From Bog-159 sp963818855 (lineage in GTDB: Bacteria; Acidobacteriota; Terriglobia; Bryobacterales; Bryobacteraceae), in assembly GCA_963818855.1 (NCBI GenBank), contig CAWFUH010000016.1, positions 336,719 to 400,718 of the forward strand: a DNA stretch of 64,000 bases. The letters are read 5' to 3'. Both the position numbers and the translations under genes were made by a program. Shown here piece by piece: positions 18,149-27,107 of the stretch. The number at the start of each line of letters is the position of its first letter. Positions within the stretch are counted from its first letter, which is position 1. The notes under the pieces were generated by a model that saw only the letters and a list, made by a program, of their open reading frames with translations, was not told the DNA's origin and did no database searches.

Positions 18149-19235
18149 TTCCCCTTACGCATTGCCATCCTAGGAACCCGTGGCATTCCCGCCAATTACG
18201 GCGGATTTGAGACCTTCGCGGAAGAGCTTTCTATGCGGCTGGCGGCGCGCGGCCATGACGTGGTGGTCTACTGCCGCCAGCGTCCCACTGAACCGGTCTA
18301 TCGCGGCGTCCGGCTGCGGTATCTGCCCACCATCCGCCACAAGTATCTCGATACCATCGCGCATACGTGCGTATCTACGCTTGATCTGCTTGCGCATCGC
18401 GTCGATGTGGCACTCTATTGCAACGGCGCCAACGCGGTCTTTACAGTGCTTCCGCGGCTCTGCGGAATGCCGGTGGCGCTGAACGTCGACGGCCTGGAGC
18501 GCAAGCGCAAGAAGTGGAACCGCGCCGCCAAAGCCTGGTATCTGGTGTCGGAATGGCTGGCAACCTTTCTGCCCAGCGAGGTGGTGACCGATGCGCGCGT
18601 CCATTCAACGACTACTACGCGCAGCGGTATCGCAAGCGCACCACGTTTATTCCATACGGCGCGGAGACCGGCAAGGTGGAATCCACCGGCGTGCTGGCGC
18701 AATTGGGCCTCGAATCCGCGGCGCTACTTCCTGTACGTGAGCCGCATGGAGCCGGAGAACCACGCGCTCGAAGTGCGCGCAGGCTTTCGAACGCGTGCGC
18801 ACGGATATGAAGCTGGCGCTGATCGGCGACGCGCCTTATGCCCGCGATTATATCCGGCAGGTGCGCGACACACGCGATCCGCGCATCGTGATTCCCGGGG
18901 CGATTTATGGGCAGGGATATCATGAACTGGACGCGCACTGTTTCGCCTACATCCACGCGACCGAAGTGGGCGGCACGCATCCCGCTTTGATCGAAGCCAT
19001 GGGCCGCGGCGCGCTGGTGCTCTATCGCGATACGCCGGAGAACGCCGAGGTGGCCGGAGACGCCGGCATTCCGTTCCACGGCGATCTGGCGGAGAAGCTG
19101 CAACAGGCGCTGGCGATGAGTGAGGCGGAACGTGAAACGCTGCGCCGCCGCGCGCGCGAACGCGTGGAGCAGTATTACAGTTGGGATGCCGTGGCCACGG
19201 CTTACGAAAATCTGTTCCAGTCGATAATGAAATGA
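18112..19235 (+). pseudogene. GT4 glycosyltransferase, frameshifted
   Basis: The protein reads RIAILGTRGIPANYGGFETFAEEL, the N-terminal signature of GT4 rhamnosyl/glucosyltransferases. The ATG at 18112 is only in frame if one base near 18154 is extra; no normal start is in frame closer in. Further shifts lie near 18605 (probably a lost base, before NDYYAQRYRKRT), 18717 (before RRYFLYVSRMEPEN) and 18778 (before AFERVRTDMKLALIG). The C-terminal donor-site region THPALIEAMGRGALVLYRD is intact to the TGA at 19233-19235. Repaired length is about 370 residues. The stop overlaps the alanine racemase start as ATGA, so the two are coupled. Confidence 0.7.
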
Positions 19236-20366
19236 TGCCGCCGCCCTATCGCTCCTATGTTCTGGTTTCGCTCGATCGGATTGCGCGCAATTACCGCAAT
19301 GTCTGCGCGGCCGTGGGCGCGGGAGTGGAAGTGATGGCGGTGGTGAAGGCCGACGCTTACGGGCACGGCGCGCTGGCGGTTTCCCGCACGCTGGTGCGCG
19401 AAGGCGCCAAATGGCTGGCGGTCAGTTCGGTGGATGAAGGCGTGACGCTGCGCGCTGTCCGGGATTGCCGCACGCATTCTGGTGATGGCCGGATTTCTGC
19501 CGCAGGAGCAGGAGGCGCTGATCGAATACGACCTCACCCCCACCGCGCATTCGCTCGAAGATATCGCGGAGCTGGACCGCCTGGCTTCGAGAAGCTCCGG
19601 CCAGCCGCCGGCGTTCCACCTGAAGATCGATAGCGGCATGGGGAGGTTGGGTACGCGCGCCGAGCCGGACGAAATCGTGGCGGCGCTCGCGCAGTTGCGG
19701 CATGCGCGCATCGAAGGCCTGATGACGCATTTCGCTTCCGCGGCGGATTTCACATCGTCCCAGACGGACCAGCAGTTGGCCCGATTTCACGCCATTCTGG
19801 CGGGCTTGCGCGATGCCGGCATCGGCATCGATTACGTGCACACATCGAGCACCAATGCAATCGGCTACGCGCGCAAGGATGCCTGGCACAACATGGTGCG
19901 GGCCGGCCATGCGTTGTACGGTTACCTTTCGCCCGCGCGCGGCGCGGGACCGCAGCCGATCCTGGACGTGCAGCCGGCGCTCACCTGGAAGGCAAAAATT
20001 CTGGCCGTGAAAGACATTCCGGAGGGCACGCTGGTGGGTTATGGCGGCACGTTTCGCGCGCCGTCCGCCATGCGCATCGCCATCCTGGGCGCGGGTTATG
20101 CCGATGGCGTGTTTCACCGGCTTTCGAATCGCGGCAAGGTGATCGCGGCCGGCAAGATCGCACCAATTCTGGGTACCATTTCGATGGACGTCACCACCAT
20201 CGACGTGAGCCACGCCCTGGAGCTGAAGCCCGGCGACGATGTTACGCTGCTCGGAAGCGAGGGCGATGCGCGGCTCGATGCACAGCAGATCGCGCGCGTG
20301 GCGGGTACGATTTCGTACAACATTCTGTCGAGCATCAGCGCGCGCGTGCGGCGGGTATACATGTGA
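19232..20366 (+). CDS. alr: Alanine racemase (one apparent frameshift)
   Basis: It interconverts L- and D-alanine for peptidoglycan synthesis. The PLP-binding lysine is in VVKADAYGHGA near the N-terminus and the second catalytic base is the Tyr of GAGYADG. The C-terminal domain carries ISMDVTTIDVS. The ATG at 19232 forms an ATGA overlap with the preceding glycosyltransferase. One +1 shift near 19460 separates VTLRA from SGIAARILVMAGF; from there the frame is open to TGA at 20366. Repaired length is about 377 residues, normal for the family. Its place at the end of a glycan cluster is unusual but may only reflect shared transcription. Confidence 0.85.
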
Positions 20367-20393
20367 TACGGTGGACTGCCAGAGGAAAATAGT

Positions 20394-21398
20394 GTGGGCC
20401 AAATAGGACGGATAGTTGCGGTCATAGCTATGGCCGCGTCGGCGAGCTTCGCCCAGCAGTACAAGGTGCAGAAGATCGTGAAGGTCGGCGGAGCCGGCGG
20501 TTTCGACTACGTCTATGCGGACGTGGACGGCCGCCGCTTATACATCCCGCGGCCTGCGCAAACCGGCGCGCGCATCACGGTATTCGATCTGGATTCGCTG
20601 GCCTTGGTCGGCGAAATCCCCAATACCAATGCGCGCGGCGTGGCCGTCGATCCCAAATCGCATCACGCCTTCGGCAGTAGCAAACCGGTGGCCATGTGGG
20701 ATTCGAAAACGCTGGCGCTGATCACGACGATCGATGTCGAAGGCGGTCCGGATGGCATTATGTTCGATCCCTTCAACGAGCGCGTGTGGGTCTTCAGCCA
20801 TCGTGCGCCGAACGCGACCGTGATCAATGCGAAGGACGGATCGGTGGCCGGCACGGTCGACTTGGGTGGCGCGCCCGAGCAGGCCGCCACGGACGAAAAG
20901 GGCCACATCTGGGTGGATCTGGAAGACAAGGACAGCATTGCCGCCGTGGACGCGAAGACGCTCAAGGTGACCGCGCATTACGATCTGGCCGGCAAATGCG
21001 GTGGGCCAGGCGGATTGGCGCTGGATGAGAAGCACCATATTCTGTTCGCGGCTTGCCACGAACCGGCGAACATGGCGATTCTGAATGCCGACGACGGCAA
21101 GATCATTACCACGCTGCCGATCGGCAAAGGAGTAGACGGGGCCGGGTTCAATCCGGACACCATGGAGGCGTTCAGTTCGCAGGGCGACGGCACGCTGACC
21201 GTCATCAAGGAAAACAGCCCGACCAGCTTTGCGGTAGAGCAGAACGTCGAGACCAAGGCAGGCGCCCGGACCATGACCATAGACACTAAGACAGGGCGCA
21301 TTTTCTCGGTGACAGGGGAATTTACGCCGCCCCCGCCGGGACAGCGCCGCGGGCAAATGGTGCCGGATTCGTTCTCTATTGTTGTGGTCGGAAAGTAA
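20394..21398 (+). CDS. YncE-like beta-propeller protein, secreted
   Basis: 334 residues with an N-terminal signal peptide ending near ASFAQQ. The body is made of repeated blades of about 40-45 residues with motifs of the type V-F-D-L-D-S-L, I-N-A-K-D-G-S and V-D-A-K-T-L-K, as in YncE/NHL-type seven-bladed propellers. Such proteins are periplasmic or secreted binding proteins; no ligand can be named. GTG at 20394 is the start, with AGAGGAAA shortly upstream. The 3' end overlaps the convergent FG-GAP gene by 23 bases. Confidence 0.75.
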   Translation: MGQIGRIVAVIAMAASASFAQQYKVQKIVKVGGAGGFDYVYADVDGRRLYIPRPAQTGARITVFDLDSLALVGEIPNTNARGVAVDPKSHHAFGSSKPVAMWDSKTLALITTIDVEGGPDGIMFDPFNERVWVFSHRAPNATVINAKDGSVAGTVDLGGAPEQAATDEKGHIWVDLEDKDSIAAVDAKTLKVTAHYDLAGKCGGPGGLALDEKHHILFAACHEPANMAILNADDGKIITTLPIGKGVDGAGFNPDTMEAFSSQGDGTLTVIKENSPTSFAVEQNVETKAGARTMTIDTKTGRIFSVTGEFTPPPPGQRRGQMVPDSFSIVVVGK

Positions 21399-22542
21399 CG
21401 TTTTCGTACCACTTCAGGTTTGCTGTGGCGGCGCCGATGCAGGCGATATCCGGACGGCCGTCGCCGTTGAGGTCGGCGATGGCGCAGGCGGCGGCTGAAA
21501 TGGTGTCATCCAGCGGAACCTTCGTCCACTCCGCGCCTTGGGCATCGCGCGCGTAATAGATGTTGACGCCCTGGCCGCGATAGCCGGCGATCACCTGGTC
21601 AGCGCCGTCGCCGTTCAGATCGGCGGTCAGGATGGTGTGTCCGTCGGAAATAGTATCGTCTATGACGTGGCGGCGCCACACTCCGGCACTCTCCGTATAA
21701 ATAGCCACCTGGTTTCCGTGCCACGGTTCGATGGCCGCCAGGAAGCGGCTCTTCCCTAGGTGACCTACAGTAACGTCGCTCGATCCGCATTTGGGCCACG
21801 GCGCGGGATCGCCTTGGGCAATTTCAGTGCGGGTCCAGCGGTTATCCGGGCCGGGTTTGTACAGGTGAATGCCGCTGAAGCCCGCGGTGAGGATATCGTC
21901 GCGGCCGGCGCCATCCCAATCCACTATGTAGATGCCGTGGACCACACCTTCTTCCTGATCGGAGATGATCTCCCGCTTCCATGCGCCGGGACGGTAAAGG
22001 ACCAGGGGAGTGTGGGCGCGATCTTCGGGGTGGTCGACACTCGCGGAGGTGAGCGGCTGGCTGATTAGGACCTTGCGGCCATTACCGTCGACATCGGCCC
22101 AGCGGAGGCGGTGGGAAGCCGGCAGACGGTCGATTTCGTGCATGCTCCAGGGCTGGCGGGGATCGCCTTGATGGCGCAACACGGACACGATGCCGGTGCT
22201 CTTCTTGGCATTCATGGAGAAGCCGGAGGCCAAGACGATGACGGGGATGCCGTCGCCATCGACGTCCCAGGCGGCCAGGTTGATCATGCCGGAGAGGCCG
22301 GAGGCGATCACGTGTCGCTGCCAGTTGGGGTTTTCGAACCAGACGAGTTCGGTCATGCCGCTGGCCAGGGCGACGAGGTCCGGTTTGCCGTCGTGATTCA
22401 TGTCGATGGCCACGACCTGGTAGCCTCCCTTCAGGCCGGTGGCTACGGTGTGAGGGGTGAAGTGGGCCGGGTCGGCTGGTTGGAGCACCGAGGGTAAGAT
22501 CAGGGCGAGTGCCAGCCCAGCGCCCACGTTTGCGCGTTTCAT
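21376..22542 (-). CDS. FG-GAP/VCBS repeat protein, secreted
   Basis: 388 residues with a signal peptide (MKRANVGAGLALALILP). Repeats with calcium-binding-like loops are visible: DMNHDGKPDL, DVDGDGIPV, DLNGDGADQV and DLNGDGRPDI. The fold is an integrin-alpha-like propeller. It is the last gene of a three-gene minus-strand unit, and its ATG overlaps the stop of the Gfo/Idh gene as ATGA. The binding partner is unknown. Confidence 0.8.
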   Translation of the reverse strand: MKRANVGAGLALALILPSVLQPADPAHFTPHTVATGLKGGYQVVAIDMNHDGKPDLVALASGMTELVWFENPNWQRHVIASGLSGMINLAAWDVDGDGIPVIVLASGFSMNAKKSTGIVSVLRHQGDPRQPWSMHEIDRLPASHRLRWADVDGNGRKVLISQPLTSASVDHPEDRAHTPLVLYRPGAWKREIISDQEEGVVHGIYIVDWDGAGRDDILTAGFSGIHLYKPGPDNRWTRTEIAQGDPAPWPKCGSSDVTVGHLGKSRFLAAIEPWHGNQVAIYTESAGVWRRHVIDDTISDGHTILTADLNGDGADQVIAGYRGQGVNIYYARDAQGAEWTKVPLDDTISAAACAIADLNGDGRPDIACIGAATANLKWYENVTFRPQQ

Positions 22543-23810
22543 ACTCCGATCTGGCCAGCATCCCAGTGAAGCTTGCGGCCTTCGCGATAGGCCTGGGCCG
22601 CCATGATTACAGCTACGGAGTGGGCGAAGCCGTCATCCACCGTAGCGTTGGGTTGTTTTCGGCTGCGCAGACACTCGAACCAGTTAGTCATATGGGCCGG
22701 GTAATTGTCGTCGATGAATGTGGGCGCGGGACTGGTTTTGCCGGGGATCGTCACATAACTTTCCGCGCGATGCAGGAATGGGTTGTCCTCGTAGGTGCCT
22801 TTTTCCTCCACCAGCTTCCAGCGCGGGCTGCCCTCGCCGCCGATGTTGATGAGAGTAGCCTTCTTACCCATGATGCGGGTGAAGCTATCGCAATCGTTGC
22901 CGAAGCTGGTGGAGTAACTGACTAGGAAACCGGCGGGATATTCGAGCAGCGTGTGGAAGGTGTCCGGGTTTTCGCGGCCATCGGGCCAGGCGAAGATGCC
23001 GCCGTGCGCTATGACGGAGCGCGGGAAGTGATCGTCCAGGAAAAAGTGGACCAGATCGATGGCGTGGGTCATCCACTGATCGGCGATGCCGCTGGAGAAT
23101 TCCTGGTAGAGGCGGAACTCGAAGTAGAGGCGCGGATCGAAGGGGCGGTAAGGCTTGGTCAGCAGCCAGCGGCGCCAGTCGGTATCCTCTTCGCGTAGCT
23201 GTGCAACTTCCGGGCGGCCGCGCCAGCGGGGGCCGTGATAATTCCACACGATCTCGTACTTGGTGATCTGCCCGAGCGCGCCCGAGCGGATGAGGTCGCG
23301 GGCGGCGATCTGGTACGGTTCGCTGCGGTGCTGGGTACCGACCTGGACAATCCGGTTGCCAGCGAGCACGGCGTCGCGGGCGGCTTTGGCTTCAGCGAGG
23401 ACGTTGCCCATGGGCTTCTCGCAATACGCGTCTTTGCCGGCTTCGACGGCGAGTTTCAGCATGGGCGAGTGCGCGAAATCGGGAGTAGAAATGATGACGG
23501 CATCCACGTCTTTGAGCGCCAGCAGATCTTCGAAATACGGGAGTGCTCGCGGCGCACGGCCGTAGACGGCTGCAGCTTTGGCGGCGGCGCGGTCGCGATT
23601 GATTTTCCAAAGATCGCAGACGGCGGTCATTTCGACGTTGTGCCGGTCTTTGAGCTGGGAGACGATTCCGGCGAGTTCGGTTCCGCGCGAGCCGATGCCG
23701 ATGTGGCCGAGGGAAATGCGTTCGTTGGCGCCCTGGATGCGGCTATAGGAGAGGGCGGTGGTAGCCAGCGCGGCACTGCGGGCGAGGAAGGTGCGACGAT
23801 CTAACGGCAT
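22539..23810 (-). CDS. Gfo/Idh/MocA-family oxidoreductase, Tat-exported
   Basis: 423 residues. The N-terminus DRRTFLARSAALA is a twin-arginine signal. The NAD(P)-binding fold starts at LGHIGIGSRGTELAG, and the family motif CEKPMGN with its Lys follows. The C-terminal half is the alpha/beta substrate domain. Members oxidise or epimerise sugars and inositols with bound NAD(P), and the exported forms are common in Acidobacteria and Planctomycetes. It sits between a GH3 hexosaminidase gene (14-base gap) and an FG-GAP gene (ATGA overlap), so amino-sugar or oligosaccharide turnover outside the cytoplasm is a reasonable guess. Confidence 0.85.
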   Translation of the reverse strand: MPLDRRTFLARSAALATTALSYSRIQGANERISLGHIGIGSRGTELAGIVSQLKDRHNVEMTAVCDLWKINRDRAAAKAAAVYGRAPRALPYFEDLLALKDVDAVIISTPDFAHSPMLKLAVEAGKDAYCEKPMGNVLAEAKAARDAVLAGNRIVQVGTQHRSEPYQIAARDLIRSGALGQITKYEIVWNYHGPRWRGRPEVAQLREEDTDWRRWLLTKPYRPFDPRLYFEFRLYQEFSSGIADQWMTHAIDLVHFFLDDHFPRSVIAHGGIFAWPDGRENPDTFHTLLEYPAGFLVSYSTSFGNDCDSFTRIMGKKATLINIGGEGSPRWKLVEEKGTYEDNPFLHRAESYVTIPGKTSPAPTFIDDNYPAHMTNWFECLRSRKQPNATVDDGFAHSVAVIMAAQAYREGRKLHWDAGQIGV

Positions 23811-23824
23811 GGAGATAGTTTACG

Positions 23825-25600
23825 TTATGGAGAGTGGGCGGCGGGCAACTGGACGCCCTCTCCGAGTTGGGCGACGCCGGGGATGGAAACAGGCATGTGG
23901 CCCCTGATAGCCGATTCGCCGAACAAAGCCTTCACCGCTGCGGCCTCGGAGGGCGGCACGGTGCTGAAAGTCAGCACGAACGCAGCGGCTTTGGGGAAGC
24001 TGCGGACCAGATACGGATTCCCCAGAGCAATCAGGGCCACCGGCTTGCCCGTTGCGAACAGCGCGTCGAGCATGCGCGGGAATCCGCCGCCTAGAGCCAC
24101 ATCGCCGCGGTAGGCAGCTACGGAGGCGAATGCCGCGACGGCCACGCTGTCGCATGCCGCAGTTTTTTGGACGGCCAAATCCAACGAGGCGTCCGGCAGC
24201 GAAGCGTCCAGTTGAATCACGGTGGCGTTCTTCTCCCGGTGGCGTACTTCTTGCGCGAATTCAAATCCCTGGCTTGAATAATGCCCCTCCGCCAGCGTCA
24301 TGAAGCACGTTTTGGCCGGCGCGCGCAATGGAATCAGATTGCCATCGTTCTTCACCAGAGCGATGGCCCGGCTGGCGATTTCCGCCGCCTGCTCCTGATC
24401 CTCGGGCCGGTCGATACCCTCGCTGATCGCTTCCAGATCAACCGTAGCGCGGCGTCCGAGTCCGAGGCGCTCCTTGGCGGCCAGCAGGCGAGCCACGCTT
24501 TCGTCGATGCGGGCGCGGGTGAGGCGGCCACTCGCGACCGCTGCCAGAATCGCATGGATAGCGGCCTCCGGATCGGGCGGCATCACCAGCGCGTCGGCGC
24601 CCGCCAAGAGCGCCAGCACGGCGGCCTCGCCGCTCGAGTAGCCTTGGGCGATACCGCCCATTTCCAGCGCGTCGGTGACGATGATGCCCTTGAACCCCAT
24701 ATCGCCGCGCAGCAAACCGGTAAGTATGGCGGGCGATAACGTGGCGGGTACATCCGCGGGCGCCAGCGCGGGCACGGCTATATGCGCGGTCATAACGGCA
24801 TCCGCGCCCGCCGCGATAGCCGCGCGAAAGGGCGCCAGTTCGACATTCTCCAGGCGCTCGCGGGTAGCCTGGATCACGGCCATGTTCAGATGCGTATCCA
24901 CCGCGGTGTCGCCGTGCCCCGGAAAATGCTTGGCGGTGGTAAGCACGCGATAGTGCGGGTCAGCCCGCGTGCCTTCGATGAACGCGACCACCATGGCGGA
25001 AACCTGCTTGGGATCTTCGCCGTACGAACGGATGTTGATGATGGGATTGTCGGGGTTGTTGTTAACGTCGGCCACGGGAAAGAAGAGCCATGGAACGCCG
25101 ACGGCGCGCGCCTCGCGGGCGGTGACCTCGCCTTCGATGTGCGCCAGAGCCGTATCGCCGGCCGCGCCGAAGGCCATGGCCTGCGGAAATACAGTGGTGC
25201 CATCCACGCGCATAGAAGCGCCGCGTTCGAAGTCGCCGGCAACCAGCAGCGGCACGCGCGCCATTTTCTGCATGCGATTCAGGAACGCAGCCAGCGCGTA
25301 GGGTTGGGCTTTCTCCGTGACGCGGCCATTGCTCCAGTTCACTAATACCATGCCGCCTACGCGCGCATCGCGGACCAACTTCAGGAATTGCCGGTACTCG
25401 CGCGACCGGGTGCTGGGGGCCGCGCCGTGAAACGGGATAAAGACCAACTGCGCCGCTTTCTCGCGCAAGGTGAGAGATTTCATCCAACGGCGCACAAAAG
25501 CCGATTGCCTGGCCGGCGTCACCGGCGTTTTGTGCGACGTGGCGCCGGATGCGGCCATCGCCAGGACTAGCGGGATGAGGAGGACTCGCGCGCGGAACAC
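23825..25600 (-). CDS. GH3 beta-N-acetylhexosaminidase (NagZ-like), secreted
   Basis: 591 residues with a signal peptide (MFRARVLLIPLVLAMAASGA). The NagZ-type signature KHFPGHGDTAVDTH is at 224-237, with D235/H237 as the acid/base dyad. D310 in IIVTDALEMGG is the nucleophile. The catalytic barrel spans about 35-380, and a GH3 C-terminal domain follows to the end, making the protein longer than single-domain E. coli NagZ. It hydrolyses beta-linked N-acetylglucosamine from peptidoglycan fragments or chitin-like sugars; which one is not decided by sequence. GTG at 25600 is the start. It heads the unit with the Gfo/Idh and FG-GAP genes. Confidence 0.85.
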   Translation of the reverse strand: MFRARVLLIPLVLAMAASGATSHKTPVTPARQSAFVRRWMKSLTLREKAAQLVFIPFHGAAPSTRSREYRQFLKLVRDARVGGMVLVNWSNGRVTEKAQPYALAAFLNRMQKMARVPLLVAGDFERGASMRVDGTTVFPQAMAFGAAGDTALAHIEGEVTAREARAVGVPWLFFPVADVNNNPDNPIINIRSYGEDPKQVSAMVVAFIEGTRADPHYRVLTTAKHFPGHGDTAVDTHLNMAVIQATRERLENVELAPFRAAIAAGADAVMTAHIAVPALAPADVPATLSPAILTGLLRGDMGFKGIIVTDALEMGGIAQGYSSGEAAVLALLAGADALVMPPDPEAAIHAILAAVASGRLTRARIDESVARLLAAKERLGLGRRATVDLEAISEGIDRPEDQEQAAEIASRAIALVKNDGNLIPLRAPAKTCFMTLAEGHYSSQGFEFAQEVRHREKNATVIQLDASLPDASLDLAVQKTAACDSVAVAAFASVAAYRGDVALGGGFPRMLDALFATGKPVALIALGNPYLVRSFPKAAAFVLTFSTVPPSEAAAVKALFGESAIRGHMPVSIPGVAQLGEGVQLPAAHSP

Positions 25601-25733
25601 TATTTCAGTGTACCCGGGACGGTTCGGCCGGACCAGAGAACGCTCTCGTGAGGGATGATCTACTGCTGTTCAAAACAGGAGCTACCCGGGAACCGATTTC
25701 GACGCCCGGCGGCGTGATTCCGCCGCACGACGA

Positions 25734-27065
25734 TTACGCCGGGTGCACCCATGGGGTGCGATACGGCCGCGCCAGTAGCTGGTTGGCATCCTCGTCACCC
25801 GCGATACGCCCGGCCTGCGGGTCCCAAGCCAGCGTGCGTCCTAGTTTCATTGAAAGATTGGCGAGGATGCAACTCGCCGTCGAGACGTATCCTTCCTCGA
25901 TGTCCGCCACCGGCTTCGAGCGCGCATCGATGGCCGCCAGAAAATCTTTCATGTGATACCGGATGGCGGGCGCCACATGCTTTTCCAGGGCTTCCTCGGT
26001 TTTGTCCACCGGATACTGTTCCAGTTCGTACGTGACATCGCGGTGGACGGCGCCCTTGCCGCCTTCCGGCACAAAATCGTAACTGTAGACACTGGCCTTC
26101 AATGTGCCCTTATCGCCATAGAAGGTCGCGCCCCAACTGTAGTTAGGGTCGGGATCGGGAGCCGCGCCCCAGGTGCGATGCTGCCATACAATCTTCAAAT
26201 CGTCATAATCGAACGTGGCGGTCTGCGTATCGGAAATGTCGGCCTTTGATTTCTTATCCACCAGGATGCCGCCTTCCGAGGAAACCCGCCGCGGCCAGCC
26301 CAGGCCCATCATCCAGCGCACCATATCGAACATGTGAATGCACATGTCGCCCACGATGCCGTTGCCGTATTCGATGAACGCCCGCCAGCCGCGGGGATGC
26401 ACCAGGCGATTGTACGGGCGCATGGGCGCGGGGCCGGTCCACATTTCGTAATCGAGATAGGCCGGCGGATCGATGTCCGGCGGATTGTCCGTGGCGCGCA
26501 TGTGATAGTAGCAGCAGATCTCCACCAGGCCGATCTTGCCCAGCTTGCCTTCCCGGATGAACCGGTCGCGCGCTTCGATCAGATGGGGCGTGCTGCGCCT
26601 CTGCGTGCCCACCTGCACTACGCGCTGATGCTGCCGCGCCGCCGCCAGCATGGCTTGGCCTTCGCGAATATCCACGCTGATGGGCTTCTGCACGTACACG
26701 TCGGCGCCGGCTTCCACGGCCGCGATCATCGCCAGCGCATGCCAATGATCGGGCGTCGCGACCAGCACGATGTCGAGGTCTTTTTCCTTCAGCATCTCGC
26801 GATAGTCGCTGTAAGTTCTCGGCCGCTTGCCGGATGCCTGCCGTGTGGCGGTCAGGTCGGCGGCGCGTGCGAGCATCTGCGTGTCGACATCGCAGAGCGA
26901 CACCACCTCCACTGGCGCGACTTGAATCAACCGGAACAAGTCGGCCTTGCCGTACCAGCCGGGTCCGATAATGCCAATGCGTCTGGGCCTGTCGGCGGCA
27001 TAGGCGGCGGTGGCGGACAAGGCCAAACCCGCGGCGCTGGTATAGAGAAATTCGCGGCGATTCAT
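25734..27065 (-). CDS. Gfo/Idh/MocA-family oxidoreductase, exported
   Basis: 443 residues. The N-terminus MNRREFLYTSAAGLALSATAAYA is a Tat-like signal. The Rossmann motif is IGIIGPGWYGK, and the family EKP motif appears as VQKPIS. The C-terminal domain carries long segments such as GNGIVGDMCIHMFDMVRWMMG. It is a sugar or polyol dehydrogenase-like enzyme with bound NAD(P), substrate unknown. It is not a close copy of the gene at 22539-23810. It stands alone, with 133 bases to the GH3 gene and 42 bases to the acyl-CoA dehydrogenase gene upstream. Confidence 0.85.
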   Translation of the reverse strand: MNRREFLYTSAAGLALSATAAYAADRPRRIGIIGPGWYGKADLFRLIQVAPVEVVSLCDVDTQMLARAADLTATRQASGKRPRTYSDYREMLKEKDLDIVLVATPDHWHALAMIAAVEAGADVYVQKPISVDIREGQAMLAAARQHQRVVQVGTQRRSTPHLIEARDRFIREGKLGKIGLVEICCYYHMRATDNPPDIDPPAYLDYEMWTGPAPMRPYNRLVHPRGWRAFIEYGNGIVGDMCIHMFDMVRWMMGLGWPRRVSSEGGILVDKKSKADISDTQTATFDYDDLKIVWQHRTWGAAPDPDPNYSWGATFYGDKGTLKASVYSYDFVPEGGKGAVHRDVTYELEQYPVDKTEEALEKHVAPAIRYHMKDFLAAIDARSKPVADIEEGYVSTASCILANLSMKLGRTLAWDPQAGRIAGDEDANQLLARPYRTPWVHPA

Positions 27066-27107
27066 AAGGTGAGTATACGCCGAATAATGGCGTGGGAATG
27101 GGCCGGA

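Noticed and set aside
13100..19480. Programmed frameshifting as the cause of the many frame changes in the glycosyltransferase genes
   Set aside because: The sites share no slippery sequence or stimulator and are too many per gene; error or decay is far simpler.
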